Made by a program: the position numbers and the translations under genes. Below are positions 26,485 through 36,184 of a DNA stretch of 64,000 nucleotides, piece after piece (position 1 is the first letter of the stretch; the number at the start of each line of letters is the position of its first letter). Source of the stretch: Arthrobacter globiformis (GTDB lineage: Bacteria > Actinomycetota > Actinomycetes > Actinomycetales > Micrococcaceae); NCBI RefSeq assembly GCF_030815865.1, contig NZ_JAUSXI010000001.1, forward strand, positions 682,001-746,000. Reading direction: 5' to 3'. The notes under the pieces are model-generated. The model saw only the letters and a program-made list of their open reading frames with translations, was not told the DNA's origin and made no database searches.

Positions 26485-26910
26485 TTAGAGTGCGGCGTTG
26501 TTCAGGGCGTACGGCGGGCGGAGGAGCCCAGGGGTGAGGCCCTCGGCCGGGTCGTTGCCCAACTGGATCACTTTGTTGTATTGGTTCACGTGGACTACCC
26601 GGGGCTCGTAAGCCTTGGCTTCCTCGGTGGTCATCGCCGTGTAGGCAATCAGAATGACAATGTCATTTTCGTGCACCAAGTGGGCTGCCGGGCCATTGAT
26701 GCCAACCACGCCCGAGCCGCGCTCACCGGCGATGGTGTACGTCTCCAGCCTGGCGCCGTTGGTCACGTCCACGATGGCCACGAGCTCACCGGGAAGAATG
26801 TCAGCAGCATCAAGCAGGTCCAAGTCAACAGTGACTGAACCTACGTAATGCAGGTCAGCGTGCGTGACGGTGGCCCGGTGAACTTTGGACTTAAACATTG
26901 TTCGATTCAT
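26485..26910 (-). CDS. panD: Aspartate 1-decarboxylase proenzyme
   Basis: 141 residues. PanD decarboxylates L-aspartate to beta-alanine for pantothenate and CoA synthesis. The N-terminus [16 protein letters not shown] is diagnostic, and self-cleavage should occur between G24 and S25 in YVGSV to create the pyruvoyl cofactor on Ser25. Tyr and Asn active-site residues lie in the [17 protein letters not shown] region. The start at 26910 has GGAGC upstream; 19 further codons upstream in frame do not fit the family. A small ORF precedes it by 103 bp on the same strand. No other pan genes are near. Confidence 0.95.
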   Translation of the reverse strand: MNRTMFKSKVHRATVTHADLHYVGSVTVDLDLLDAADILPGELVAIVDVTNGARLETYTIAGERGSGVVGINGPAAHLVHENDIVILIAYTAMTTEEAKAYEPRVVHVNQYNKVIQLGNDPAEGLTPGLLRPPYALNNAAL

Positions 26911-27013
26911 AGGAAGCTCCAGTGTTAGGGCTTTGTGCCGAGCAGCCGGTCCCACCAGCTCCCGCACGGATCCCGCACGAAGGCAGCCTCTTGCAAGAAC
27001 TCGCTCCCAAGTT

Positions 27014-27241
27014 CTAGTGGCCGATCTCGGACGACGCCGGCAGGAAATGCGTGAAAACCTGATATCCGTCCTGACGGGAAATCATTTGTCTTAGTAAGTT
27101 TCCTTCCGCTGAAATCCAGAGAAGGGAATCGTCCGGCATGACGGCCTCCACCGTTCCTTTCCGGACCAATCTCCCGCTTCTCCAAACTTCTACCCGTTGC
27201 CCGAGAGCACGTTGCCAATCTGGTTGCAGATGAAGGTCCAT
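27014..27241 (-). CDS. Small protein of unknown function upstream of panD
   Basis: 75 residues. AGGAG lies 7 bases before the ATG, which supports translation. The sequence looks like a small beta-rich domain ([30 protein letters not shown]), as in short SH3-like or PilZ-like folds, but no family can be named. It shares strand with panD and may be transcribed with it. Confidence 0.55.
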   Translation of the reverse strand: MDLHLQPDWQRALGQRVEVWRSGRLVRKGTVEAVMPDDSLLWISAEGNLLRQMISRQDGYQVFTHFLPASSEIGH

Positions 27242-27305
27242 CGTTTGCTCCTATGTGCACGCTGATGAGATTTGGAAGAGCAGCAAGGGGTTGTTGGGCC
27301 AGCCG

Positions 27306-27369
27306 GCGGTGAGGTGTCACATGCGTTGCGATAGTTGATGATCCGGGTGATCATCCGACACCTCACCGC
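27306..27369. repeat. 64-bp inverted-repeat element with perfect 13-bp arms
   Basis: Arms 27306-27318 and 27357-27369 are exact reverse complements (GCGGTGAGGTGTC and its complement). The 38-bp interior contains a further 6-bp inverted pair (GATGAT/ATCATC). It lies 25 bp downstream of the prpC stop and upstream of the small panD-linked ORF. It could be a terminator without a T-run, or the relic or minimal form of a mobile element with terminal repeats. Confidence 0.7.
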
Positions 27370-27394
27370 AGAAATTGGGGCAGTCGCCTGCCGG

Positions 27395-28531
27395 TTATAG
27401 GGAGCGCTGGTCTGGGCCGTTGTATGCGCTGAGGGGCCGGATCAGGGAGTTGGATGCCAGCTGTTCCATGATATGGGCGGTCCAGCCGGTGATGCGGCTG
27501 GCCACGAAGATCGGGGTGAAGGTTTGAGTGTAGAAGCCCATGAGGTGGTACGTGGGTCCGGCCGGATAGTCCAGGTTGGGTTTGATGGCCTTGGCCTCGT
27601 CCATGGCGGCTTCGAGCCCGTTGTACAGGCCCAGCAGCTCAGGCCGGCCGTAATGGGCGATCATCTTGTCCAGGGCCGCCTTCATCGTGGGAACCCGCGA
27701 GTCGCCGTGCTTGTACACGCGGTGGCCGAAGCCCATAATCTTCTTCTTCTGCGCCAGGGCGTCTTCCATCCAGGCCTTAGCCCGTGCTGCGGCGTCCTCC
27801 ATGGACTCGTCGTTGCGGATACCGATCTCCTCGAACGTGTGCATCACGGCTTCATTAGCGCCGCCGTGCAGGGGTCCTTTCAGGGCTCCGATGGCAGCTG
27901 TCACGGCCGAGTGCAGGTCCGAAAGGGTGGAGGTGACCACGCGGGCGGTGAAGGTCGAGGCGTTGAAGGAATGCTCCGCGTACAGGATCATCGAGACGTT
28001 GAAAGCCTCGACGACCTCATCCACCGGGTCTTCGCCGAAGGTCATCCACAGGAAGTTGGCCGAATAGCCCAGATCGTCGCGGGGCTCCACAACGTCCTGG
28101 CCGCGCCGGCGGCGCTGGTCATAGGCCACGACTGCCGGCATCGCCGCCCACAGGTCGATGGCTTTTTTCATATTGACTCCGGGCGAAGAGTGCTCCGCCA
28201 GCGGGTGCCGTGCCCCCAGCACCGATACCGCCGTGCGGCAAACGTCCATCGGGTGGGCGTCGGTAGGCAAGGCGTCGATAATCGCCATGAGTGCCGGGTC
28301 CAGCGCCCGGCCCGCCCTCTCGCGCGCGGTGAACGCGGAAAGCTGCTCCTCGGTGGGCAGCTCCCCGTTCCAGAGCAGGTAGGCAACCTCTTCGAAGCTG
28401 CACCTGGCGGCGAGCTCCTGGACCGGGTAACCGCGGTACAGCAGCGAGTTGGTTTCCGCGTTGACCTTGGAGACGGCGGTGTAGTCCACCACGACGCCGG
28501 CCAGGCCTTTCTTGATCTCTGTGTCAGCCAT
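27395..28531 (-). CDS. prpC: 2-Methylcitrate synthase
   Basis: 378 residues. PrpC condenses propionyl-CoA with oxaloacetate to 2-methylcitrate. The citrate synthase fold shows GPLHGGANEAV (first catalytic His), GFGHRVYKHGDSRV (second His) and a downstream Asp region. Context with prpB and prpD makes the methylcitrate form more likely than a TCA citrate synthase. The start at 28531 has AAGGAG 7 bases upstream; the longer frame to 28648 is not protein-like. It is the last gene of the prpDBC operon, 28 bp after prpB. Confidence 0.94.
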   Translation of the reverse strand: MADTEIKKGLAGVVVDYTAVSKVNAETNSLLYRGYPVQELAARCSFEEVAYLLWNGELPTEEQLSAFTARERAGRALDPALMAIIDALPTDAHPMDVCRTAVSVLGARHPLAEHSSPGVNMKKAIDLWAAMPAVVAYDQRRRRGQDVVEPRDDLGYSANFLWMTFGEDPVDEVVEAFNVSMILYAEHSFNASTFTARVVTSTLSDLHSAVTAAIGALKGPLHGGANEAVMHTFEEIGIRNDESMEDAAARAKAWMEDALAQKKKIMGFGHRVYKHGDSRVPTMKAALDKMIAHYGRPELLGLYNGLEAAMDEAKAIKPNLDYPAGPTYHLMGFYTQTFTPIFVASRITGWTAHIMEQLASNSLIRPLSAYNGPDQRSL

Positions 28532-28559
28532 GCTGAACTCCTTCGTTGCAGTCCTTGTA

Positions 28560-29465
28560 CTAGCGGTTGTTAGGGATCTGGAAGTTGAAGACGCCGGAAT
28601 CGAATTTGTTGTAGGCCTCGTAGTCCACGAGGTCATACAGCCGTGCACGGGTCAGCATTTCCGGCACGCGCACCTGCTGGGTTCCCAGACTCCTAAGCGT
28701 GTCCAAAACCCGTTCAGCGGCGCCCATGGCACTGCGGAGCAGCGTGACAGGGTAAATCACCATGTTCACTCCAACGTTCTGCAGTTGCTCCGTGGTGAAG
28801 AGGTCGCTTTTGCCGAACTCGGTCATGTTGGCCAGGATGGGCACGTCAACGGCGTCCCGGATGGCACGGAACTCGTGCAGGTCTCGCATGGCCTCGGGGA
28901 AGATGGCGTCAGCCCCGGCGTCAACCAGTGCCTTGGCGCGGTCCTTGGCCGCCTGGAGGCCGTCGACTGCGCGGATATCGGTGCGAGCCATGATGAGGAA
29001 GTTCGGGTCACGGCGTGCGTCCGCGGCGGCGCGGATCCGCTTGGTGGCGGTGTCCAGGTCCACGACGTTCTTGCCGTCCAGGTGGCCGCAGCGCTTGGGA
29101 TTGAACTGGTCCTCGATGTGGCAGCCCGCGAGCCCGGCGTTTTCCAGTTCCTGCACGCTGCGGGCCACGTTCATGGGCTCACCGAAGCCGGTGTCGGCAT
29201 CGACGATGCAGGGAAGATCGGTCATCCGGGCGATCTGTCCTGCCCGGGTGGCCACCTCGGTGAGCGTGGTGAGACCGATGTCCGGCAGGCCAAGGTCATT
29301 GGCCAGGACGGCGCCGGAGATGTAGACCCCGGTGAAGCCCTTCTCCTCGATCAGCCGGGCGGAGAGCGGGTTGAACGCCCCGGGAAACTGCTGGATGGTC
29401 CCGGAGGCGAGCAGTTCCCGCAGCTTGACGCGCTTCTGCTCGGGGGGTGTTTTGGAGTACAACAT
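28560..29465 (-). CDS. prpB: 2-Methylisocitrate lyase
   Basis: 301 residues of the isocitrate lyase/PEP mutase family. PrpB splits 2-methylisocitrate into succinate and pyruvate. The signature K124-R-C-G-H128 carries the catalytic Cys, and D89-A-D91-TG binds Mg2+. The start ATG overlaps the prpD stop by one base (TAATG), showing tight coupling. Length and motifs are as expected for the family. Confidence 0.95.
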   Translation of the reverse strand: MLYSKTPPEQKRVKLRELLASGTIQQFPGAFNPLSARLIEEKGFTGVYISGAVLANDLGLPDIGLTTLTEVATRAGQIARMTDLPCIVDADTGFGEPMNVARSVQELENAGLAGCHIEDQFNPKRCGHLDGKNVVDLDTATKRIRAAADARRDPNFLIMARTDIRAVDGLQAAKDRAKALVDAGADAIFPEAMRDLHEFRAIRDAVDVPILANMTEFGKSDLFTTEQLQNVGVNMVIYPVTLLRSAMGAAERVLDTLRSLGTQQVRVPEMLTRARLYDLVDYEAYNKFDSGVFNFQIPNNR

Positions 29466-30985
29466 TAGAAGAGCCCATTCGGTGCTGCCGAGAGGTCGAT
29501 GACGCCGGGCGCCGCTGTGATGTTCAGCTGGTCCAACTCCCCGGCGGCGAGCTCGGGGAGGCGTTCGACGGCGGCGAGGAACCGTTCGATTTCATCCTCC
29601 TCCACCAGCCCGGCGGCCAGCGTGCGGAACTTGTTCACGTACTGCTCACGCGTGAATGGGCGGGCGCCGAGGGGGTGGGCGTCGGCGACGGCGATCTGGT
29701 CCCGGATGACGGTGCCGTCGGTGAGCGTGATCTCCACGGAACCGCCGAAGGCCTTCTCGGAGATGTCGAGGGAGTGGTAGCGGCGGGTCCACTCCGGGTC
29801 CTCCACTGTGGAGACCTTCTGCCACAGCTCCACCGTGTCCGGGCGGGCGGCGCGTTCGGGGGAGTAGGAATCCACGTGGTGCCACGCCCCGTCCTGCAGC
29901 GCCACAGTGAAGATGTACGGGATGGAGTGATCCAGCGTTTCCCGGGAGGCAGTGGGGTCATATTTCTGCGGATCGTTGGCACCGGAACCGATCACGTAGT
30001 GCGTGTGATGGCTCGTCCGGATCAGTACGGACTTCACATTGTCCGGGTCCTTCAGCTCGGGGTATTCACCGTTCAGTTTGCGGGCGAGGTCGATCCAGGC
30101 CTGGGCCTGGTACTCGGCGGAGTGTTCCTTGGTGTAGGTGTCCAGGACGGCCCGCTTGGCCTCGCCGGCTTCGGGCAGCGGAACCTCGTAGGAGGCGTCC
30201 GGGCCGTCCAGCAGCCAGGCGATGAACCCGTCTTCGCCTTCGTAGATCGGGACGGGGGAGGTCTGTCCGCGCATGGCACGGTCCACGGCTTCCACGGCCA
30301 TCTTCCCTGCGAACGCCGGCGCGTGGGCCTTCCAGGTGGAGATCTCGCCCTTGCGGGACTGGCGGGTTGCTGTGGTGGTGTGCAGCGCTTGGCCCACGGA
30401 CTGGAAAATCGACTCGACATCCAAGCCGAGCAGCGTTCCGATGCCGGCGGCGGCGGACGGGCCGAGGTGCGCCACGTGGTCGATCTTGTGCTTGTGCAGG
30501 CAGATCGCCTTCACCAGGTTCACCTGGATCTCGTAGCCGGTTGCGATGCCGCGGATCACGTCGGCGCCGCTGGAGCCGACGTGCTGGGCGACGGCCAGGA
30601 TCGGGGGGATGTTGTCGCCGGGGTGCGAGTAGTCCGCGGCGAGGAAGGTGTCGTGGTAATCCAGCTCCCGGACGGCAACGCCGTTGGCCCACGCTGCCCA
30701 CTCGGGGGAGACGCGTTCGCCGATGCCGAAGACCTTGGCCCCCTTGCCGCCGCTGGACGGACCGTGGGTGAGGGCCTGTGCCCGGGCAGCGACGATCGGG
30801 GCCCGGTTCAGCGAAGCGACGGCCACCGAGGCGTTGTCGATGATCCGGTTGATGACCATATCCACGACTTCGGCGGTGACCGCTACCGAGTCGGCGGCGA
30901 CCACGGCAATCTTGTGGGCCAACTGGTCCTCGCGCGGCAGGTTTTCTTCGCTTTTGTAAACACGGACGTGATTGTTCTTGACCAT
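29465..30985 (-). CDS. prpD: 2-Methylcitrate dehydratase
   Basis: 506 residues of the MmgE/PrpD family. It dehydrates 2-methylcitrate to 2-methyl-cis-aconitate in the cytoplasm. Family segments include [30 protein letters not shown] and [24 protein letters not shown]. It is the first enzyme gene of the operon, 8 bp after the GntR regulator gene. A separate aconitase must complete the cycle elsewhere, since acnD/prpF are not here. Confidence 0.94.
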   Translation of the reverse strand: MVKNNHVRVYKSEENLPREDQLAHKIAVVAADSVAVTAEVVDMVINRIIDNASVAVASLNRAPIVAARAQALTHGPSSGGKGAKVFGIGERVSPEWAAWANGVAVRELDYHDTFLAADYSHPGDNIPPILAVAQHVGSSGADVIRGIATGYEIQVNLVKAICLHKHKIDHVAHLGPSAAAGIGTLLGLDVESIFQSVGQALHTTTATRQSRKGEISTWKAHAPAFAGKMAVEAVDRAMRGQTSPVPIYEGEDGFIAWLLDGPDASYEVPLPEAGEAKRAVLDTYTKEHSAEYQAQAWIDLARKLNGEYPELKDPDNVKSVLIRTSHHTHYVIGSGANDPQKYDPTASRETLDHSIPYIFTVALQDGAWHHVDSYSPERAARPDTVELWQKVSTVEDPEWTRRYHSLDISEKAFGGSVEITLTDGTVIRDQIAVADAHPLGARPFTREQYVNKFRTLAAGLVEEDEIERFLAAVERLPELAAGELDQLNITAAPGVIDLSAAPNGLF

Positions 30986-30993
30986 GGTGCTCC

Positions 30994-31635
30994 TTAATGT
31001 GGCCTGTGGGTGGCCTTGAGATGGGTAAGACTGCGGTGCAGATGAAGCGTGGTAGCTGCCTCAGCAAGCCGAGAATTCCCATCGGCGATGGCTTCGGCAA
31101 TAGCTGCGTGCTCCCCGGCGGCGGCAGTGAGACGGTCAGCGTCTTCGGCGGCCATTCTGCGGACTCGGACAAGGTGGACGCGCATGCTCCGCATGCTCTG
31201 GGCAAGGTAGGAGTTGGAGATGGCTGCGTCGATAGCCTCATCCAACCGGCTCACCAACGCGTAATACGAATAGCGAGCCGGGTCCTGGGCGGAGAGCAGC
31301 GCGGGAGCCGCGAGCAGTTCGGCGTGGAGCTGGGTGAAGATACGCGATTCACCTCGCCGGGCGGCCAGCGCGACAGCCCTAACCTCCAGCGTTTCACGGA
31401 GCTCGAACAGTTCAGCAACATCGCCCAGTGAAATATCCGTGACGACGACGCCTCGCCCGCCTGCCGCCGTGGTTAGTCCTTCCACGGTGAGCCGATTCAG
31501 CGCCTCCCGAAGAGGCGTACGGGAGACCCCGAGGCGTTCGGATTGTTCGACCTCGGCAAGGACTGTTCCCGGCCGCAGCCGCCACTCCAGGATGTCCTCG
31601 CGGAGGGCCGTGTAAGCACGATCACTGGCGCGCAC
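30994..31635 (-). CDS. GntR family (FadR/FCD subfamily) regulator of the prp operon
   Basis: 213 residues. The N-terminal winged HTH contains [43 protein letters not shown], the GntR signature, and the C-terminal FCD effector domain starts at [20 protein letters not shown]. The GTG start at 31633-31635 has AGGAGG just upstream, which rules out the longer ATG frame to 31704. It heads the prpDBC operon and most likely senses propionate-derived metabolites such as 2-methylcitrate. Two TGTATACA palindromes upstream are probable operators, so autoregulation with the operon is expected. Confidence 0.88.
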   Translation of the reverse strand: MRASDRAYTALREDILEWRLRPGTVLAEVEQSERLGVSRTPLREALNRLTVEGLTTAAGGRGVVVTDISLGDVAELFELRETLEVRAVALAARRGESRIFTQLHAELLAAPALLSAQDPARYSYYALVSRLDEAIDAAISNSYLAQSMRSMRVHLVRVRRMAAEDADRLTAAAGEHAAIAEAIADGNSRLAEAATTLHLHRSLTHLKATHRPH

Positions 31636-31664
31636 AGACCCTCCTGCCTTTGGAAACGTTGGTT

Positions 31665-31734
31665 TGTATACACAGAGCATGACATATGCCTCAGAATCTG
31701 GCAATACCCCCTAAAACGCGGCTCTTTGTATACA
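31665..31734. promoter_or_regulatory. Paired TGTATACA operators upstream of the GntR-prpDBC operon
   Basis: TGTATACA occurs at 31665-31672 and again at 31727-31734. Each is an 8-bp perfect palindrome, centred 62 bp apart, close to six helical turns, and the first lies 30 bp before the GTG start. The spacing suits cooperative or looped binding of a GntR dimer. Confidence 0.7.
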
Positions 31735-32534
31735 TATGCTGGTTCAGGTCACGGGGGCGCGGCGCCGATCAGCTTCTTGGCAGGGTGCAGTCAAGGGGCG
31801 TAGACTCTCGAGTTCGCGGAGGACCAATGCGACCGACCCTCGGCTCAGTTTCTTTGGCCATGGACGCAGACTCGTGACACTTAGCCTGTGGCCGTTGATT
31901 GAAACTGTCGGCAAGGCGGCAGAGCTCGAGCTGTTCCGTGGATAGGCGCCTGTTCAGTTCAGCACCTGCGAAACTGATGGCCCCTATACGCGAATTGTGC
32001 CCCTTCGAGACCCGCACGAATCCGTGAGCGGAACCGTGGAGGTGCAACCCGTTGAAGGAGCTGGGCAGGCGGACATTGTGGTAGGGCTGCGGGGCCAAAA
32101 GAACAGATTCCGCCCGTGAGGATCTGAATTCCCCAGTAGTCCGCCGTACGGAGAATGGAGCGTCACCGTGGGCGCTGTTGGGCGGTTGCCCATGCCCGCC
32201 GGAAAGTTCCCCGTGAATCGCCAGCCAAAAACCTGGGTGCGCTTGCGTCTGCGATGTAACGTACCTTCAGCCGCAGCTGTGACAAACTATCTGACTGCCT
32301 GTTGAAGATCTAAGTGTTCGACGACGACGTTCCAGTGCTGCTGAAGAATGCAGGTACATTATCGAGGGCAGGCGACGTAGTCTCCGTAGACCAACCAGCC
32401 ATGAGTCTTCTTCGAAGGGAGATCCGCCAGCTAGGCGGCCTTCTTAAGGAGACTGCTGCCATACGGATCCCACTGATTCAGAGATCAAATCCTCCACGAC
32501 TAGCACGGGACCCTTCGTAAGAGCACTCGCCTTT
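31735..32534. other. Gene-poor region between the prp operon and the thioesterase gene
   Basis: About 800 bp. The longest frame, on the minus strand at 31769-32098 (109 codons), has no ribosome site and no family character. A plus-strand frame at 32314-32520 is similar. It may be decayed coding sequence. Nothing else recognised. Confidence 0.55.
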
Positions 32535-33011
32535 TCAGCCCAGGAGGGCAGTACGCACCCGTTCTGACCATGGCTGCGGATGCTCGCTGCCGTCTGGCAT
32601 GTTGACGACGGTAAATGTTCCGTGGGCAACAACACTTCCGTGTCTCCCTTCCGACAAGCTCGTGACCTCAAAGAAGAACGTCATGGACGTCCGTCCCACT
32701 GAGGCTACGCCAACCGAGACGGAGACGTGCTCATCGAAGCTCATCGGGGCGACATAGTTGATTAGATGCTGGACCCGCGGTGCACAGGGAAAGACGTCTA
32801 TCAGGCCATGCTTCTTCCAAAGTCCTGCTTCACAAGCCTCAACCCAGCGCATGATTACGGAGTTATGGTGACGACCGGTGGCGTCAGTGTCCGCTAAATC
32901 CAGTGTGCGTATGACAGTATTTGAGGCGGCTCCTGGGTGACCGTCAGCGCCGTGCTGCTGGCCAGGCCTGCCGTCAACGCGTCTAGGAAATGTTGTAGGT
33001 GCGGTCGTCAT
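32535..33011 (-). CDS. Hotdog-fold (4HBT) acyl-CoA thioesterase
   Basis: About 158 residues. The segment DLADTDATGRHHNSVIMRWVEACEAGLW resembles the catalytic Asp-containing strand and helix of 4-hydroxybenzoyl-CoA thioesterase-like proteins, and the rest fits a single hotdog domain. In-frame ATGs at 33047, 33029 and 33011 are possible; 33011 is chosen because it follows the enoyl-CoA hydratase stop by 7 bp, while the others overlap it. It should hydrolyse a CoA thioester in the cytoplasm. Co-transcription with the hydratase gene suggests a shared pathway. Confidence 0.78.
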   Translation of the reverse strand: MTTAPTTFPRRVDGRPGQQHGADGHPGAASNTVIRTLDLADTDATGRHHNSVIMRWVEACEAGLWKKHGLIDVFPCAPRVQHLINYVAPMSFDEHVSVSVGVASVGRTSMTFFFEVTSLSEGRHGSVVAHGTFTVVNMPDGSEHPQPWSERVRTALLG

Positions 33012-33018
33012 GATGCGC

Positions 33019-33876
33019 TCACTTGTCATAGTAGGTGTCTCGTTCATGGAAAGCGTCGCGCGTTCCGTGCGCTTTGCGCTCTTTCAGGAAATTAAACTCG
33101 TCCTCCTCGAATCGCAGATTGGTACCGAGAGTGTGTCCAACATACCCGCGCGCAAACTGCTCGGAACCTCCCAGGCTCTCCAGGGCCATTTGCCACATGG
33201 CCTTGCCCGTCACCAGCGCGTCGCGCGGGTGCTGGGCGACTCGGCTGGCCCAGTCCGCGGCAGTTGCTTCGAGCTCAGCCTCCGGGACGCTTCTGTTCGC
33301 CAGCCCAAGGGCGTGGGCTTCTTTCCCGTCGAAGGTATCGCCTAAGAGCAGGATCTCCCGCGCACGCTTGGGCCCGTAGAGCAGGATTTGGGTGTTGAGG
33401 TGCCAAGTGTTTCCTGCCAGGCCGAAACGCTGTTCGGCGTGGCTGAAGCGTGCATTTTCCGAGCAAATCACCAAGTCGACCATCTCAGCCAAGTACATTC
33501 CAGCTCCTGTGCAAACTCCGTGGATCTGCGCAATCACCGGTTTGAGCGAGAAATGGAATGCTTTATACCCCTCCCCGAGCCGCCGGTCACGGATTAGGCG
33601 GCTCCGTTGGCTGGGCCTGCGTGGTTTCGAACCATCGGCCTGAACCTCCAGCCCATAGGAGCGTAAGGCGTCGTTATAGTCATGGCCCGCACAGAAGCTT
33701 TTACCGTTACCCCGGAGGATTATGACACGGATCTCATCGTCAGCCTCAGCCTCATGGAGGAGGTCCACCAGGTCGTCCAAGTCCGAAAACCGCAGGGCGT
33801 TATGCTTCTCCGGCCGATTCAGGACGAGATGCCCGACAGGGCCTCGTTTTTCCAGGTACACAGCATCGTCGCTCAT
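33019..33876 (-). CDS. Enoyl-CoA hydratase/isomerase family protein
   Basis: 285 residues of the crotonase superfamily. The oxyanion-hole loops are seen as GKSFCAGHDYNDAL (about 57-70) and IHGVCTGAGMYLAEMVDL (about 113-130). The start at 33876 has GGAAG upstream; the longer ATG at 33912 adds 12 non-conserved residues. The usual catalytic glutamate positions are not obvious by eye, so hydratase, isomerase or hydrolase activity cannot be separated. It precedes the hotdog thioesterase gene on the same strand. Confidence 0.85.
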   Translation of the reverse strand: MSDDAVYLEKRGPVGHLVLNRPEKHNALRFSDLDDLVDLLHEAEADDEIRVIILRGNGKSFCAGHDYNDALRSYGLEVQADGSKPRRPSQRSRLIRDRRLGEGYKAFHFSLKPVIAQIHGVCTGAGMYLAEMVDLVICSENARFSHAEQRFGLAGNTWHLNTQILLYGPKRAREILLLGDTFDGKEAHALGLANRSVPEAELEATAADWASRVAQHPRDALVTGKAMWQMALESLGGSEQFARGYVGHTLGTNLRFEEDEFNFLKERKAHGTRDAFHERDTYYDK

Positions 33877-34266
33877 CGCAGCTTCCTTTCGGGTCGGCCC
33901 ATTTTGATTCATAATACATTACCGTAGACGAGCTTCATAAGGTTGTAGCATGTTTTCTTCCGCCATTCTAAAAGGTCCGTGCACATGATCAGGCCTCCGT
34001 TGACAATCAGGGGTACGCCGCACGTGCTATCGCCACCCATAAGCGGTGGAAGTGGGTCCTCCACAGCGGCTAACCCAAACTCCTGCTGGTGACGAACAGC
34101 GGCCGGGCCCCGGGTGGCCGGCCGGCAGACAGTTCCTTGCCTCATCTACTGCAGTTGCCAGCCCTCTAGTAACGCCCAACGGTTCCGGTCGTCCCTTGTA
34201 GCTGATCATCTATTCAGCCGGGCGTTGTTCACACATGTCCAAGGGAGCCGCCGCGCCTGTTGTCGA
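33877..34266. other. Upstream region of the hydratase gene up to the IS30 remnant
   Basis: About 390 bp with no supported gene. It should contain the promoter of the hydratase-thioesterase pair. Minus-strand frames of 60-78 codons lack ribosome sites and recognisable motifs. Confidence 0.5.
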
Positions 34267-34323
34267 GCGATGGTCGAAAGGTGAGTGTTTCGTGGACGGC
34301 GGATTTCAGTGGTCGTTGCAACG
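34267..34323. repeat. Right terminal inverted repeat of the IS30 remnant
   Basis: Read outside to inside, this 57-bp end matches the left end of the second IS30 copy at 62701-62757, with a shared outer block GCGATGGTCGAAA(A/G)GTGAG and a shared inner block GTTGCAAC. Confidence 0.75.
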
Positions 34324-34830
34324 GCCGTGAATCTGCCGGTGGTGAAGCCGGTCTGATCGGGTGCTCCAGGGGGCTCTTCCAGCCCAAGATCTCGCGGGGC
34401 CTTCGATTGAGGTTCAGCGGCGACCATGGCGAGGTGTTCTGGCTGTGGACGCACCAAGTCTGTTCCTTTCGGGAAGTACTGGCGGACACAGTGTTCTCGT
34501 GCGTTCGAGGCGCGCTGTCATGGTCTGGCGGGATCGCAAAAGTGGACAAGGATTAGAGTTCGCTGGGTGAAGTCTGATGGGGGGCCATTTCAGTGCCTTG
34601 ATCCCGTGTGGGGGGCGGCGCAGATCGGCCCGGCGGGTGCTCATCATTTTCGCCAACCGGCCCCGGAGGTTCTCTGTTCCGCCACGAGACAGCAGGATCC
34701 ACGGCGAGTTCCAGGCTTCCACGCTCGTGTAGGGCCTGCAAGACGGTCTTAGGCACGACGTGCATTTCCGGCTCTTCCTGTACTCGGCACTGCGCTGAGC
34801 CGTTCGCGGACGGTAGATGCCGGCCCGTGA
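34267..34830 (-). mobile_element. Decayed IS30-family insertion sequence remnant
   Basis: Three reading frames on the minus strand carry pieces of the same transposase found at 62858: YRPRTAQRSAE, then EMHVVPKTV...RGSLELAVDPAVS, then ENLRGRLAKMMS and RDQGTEM, then RPQPEHLAMVAAEPQSKAPRDLGLEEPPGAPD. About 100 N-terminal codons and two internal blocks (about 140 and 225 bp) are missing. The 3' side ends in the terminal inverted repeat at 34267-34323. It is non-functional. It lies at the left edge of the catabolic region. Confidence 0.85.
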
Positions 34831-35265
34831 GTGTCGCTGGTGTCGGTGAGCCGTCACCGACACACACTGGGGACTGCTTTGACCTAGGCTAGCTGCGGCA
34901 ACCACCAGCTGTGTTGAAACGCCCTCCCAACCTTCACTGGCTTAGGCTGCGGAGTTGCCTTACCATGCCGTCGAACTCGGGCCAGACGCGGTAACGCGTC
35001 CGGACCGCGCGGCCTCGGATGAGAGAGCAGGATCGTAATGGTCCGTCTTGGTTTAGGGGTCAAGGACCTTGAAGTCAGCCCAGCCAAGAGATGGTCCCCT
35101 CACCGGCGAAGACGATAACTCGGATATCAACATTGGCGTGCGGCCTGGTGCAAACGCGACGGCTCCTCGTGCACTCGCCCGACCCACGAGTCCCGTCCGG
35201 GACGGGAGGGGCCAAGGGCTGCGGTGTCGGCGTCAGTGTGGCGTAGTGGGGCACTTTCAGGCTCA
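34831..35265. other. Region between the IS remnant and the double-hotdog gene
   Basis: About 435 bp without a supported gene. Reading the minus strand gives a short KTDHYDPALSSEAARSGRVT-like stretch near 34970-35040 that faintly resembles IS110-type transposases, but the frame is broken. Otherwise nothing recognised. Confidence 0.45.
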
Positions 35266-36180
35266 TTACTGGCCCTGGTCTCGTGCGCTGGGAGAAGTAG
35301 CAAACGTTCCTTCTGCGGAAAAGAGCAGCCGGTCGAGGGAGTCCCTCGCGCGGATACGAGCCACGATAATCCGGCGGCCCTGTCGCTCGACAAAAGCACA
35401 GATGGTCATCGTCTCACCGGATACGTGGACAGGCCGGTGGTAAGAGACGGCCAGATCGAGATGCTTCGCTTCTAACGACGTTGTCTCCGCGATAACGTGT
35501 CTCAGGCTGACATCCGCCAGGGCAAACTGGACACCACCGTGCATGATGTCAAAGGAGTTTGCCAGGCGTCGATCCGGAGCGACGCCAAGCACCAGGGCTG
35601 TGGGCCTCTTTTCTAGAACTCGAAGCCCCAAGAGGTGCTCAAGGGCCTCGGTTGTCGGCTGCGGCAATTCATCTTTAGGCGAGCCCGCGTGCGCGCCGGA
35701 GACGATCATGAACCGTCCGACACAGTGCGCCAGGATGGTTCCGTCACTGCCGACGAGTGTCGATGCGGCCAGGGCGGAATCATCGCTCAAGTCAATGACC
35801 CGACCGTGTGCGGTGACTCGCTCCCCGGCACGTGGCAAACGCCCTCCGAAGTCCAGCCGCAGATTCACTGTGCGGCAGCTCTGATCCTCCGTGAGGTGCG
35901 TCAGAACAGAGCGCCCTGCTGTGAGGTCGGCAAGAGGACCGATCCAACCCCACGGCCGGTTAGCGTCGCCAGCGGAGTGGATTTGCTGTTCGACCCGCAG
36001 ACTTCCAGGTACCGCGTCAGTCACTGTAATGCCGAACAAGGCTTCGGTGGGGGCAGGGGCAAGCCTGCTGACCTCCAGGGCGCGCTGGAGCGCCTCCTCG
36101 TCGGAGGCGCTCCGGGCCGACATGGCCGTCGTTGTTGCCCTGGCCCAGGAAGCGTTGTGCTGTATTTGGTGAGTCTTCAT
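35266..36180 (-). CDS. Double-hotdog PaaI-like thioesterase family protein
   Basis: 304 residues. Two hotdog-like halves: about 30-150 (WGWIGPLADLTAGRSVL, HCVGRFMIVSG) and about 165-300, with FDIMHGGVQFALADVSLRHV matching the HGG motif of PaaI-type acyl-CoA thioesterases. The N-terminal half has a degenerate HGG position. It is the last gene of a leftward operon, 4 bp after the nitronate monooxygenase-like gene. Likely role: hydrolysis or proofreading of acyl-CoA intermediates of this pathway. An ATG 19 codons downstream (36123) is an alternative start. Confidence 0.75.
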   Translation of the reverse strand: MKTHQIQHNASWARATTTAMSARSASDEEALQRALEVSRLAPAPTEALFGITVTDAVPGSLRVEQQIHSAGDANRPWGWIGPLADLTAGRSVLTHLTEDQSCRTVNLRLDFGGRLPRAGERVTAHGRVIDLSDDSALAASTLVGSDGTILAHCVGRFMIVSGAHAGSPKDELPQPTTEALEHLLGLRVLEKRPTALVLGVAPDRRLANSFDIMHGGVQFALADVSLRHVIAETTSLEAKHLDLAVSYHRPVHVSGETMTICAFVERQGRRIIVARIRARDSLDRLLFSAEGTFATSPSARDQGQ

Positions 36181-36184
36181 GGGC

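Noticed and set aside
34900..35090. A faint IS110-like transposase fragment (KTDHYDPAL-like)
   Set aside because: The match is short, the frame is broken and no second motif supports it.
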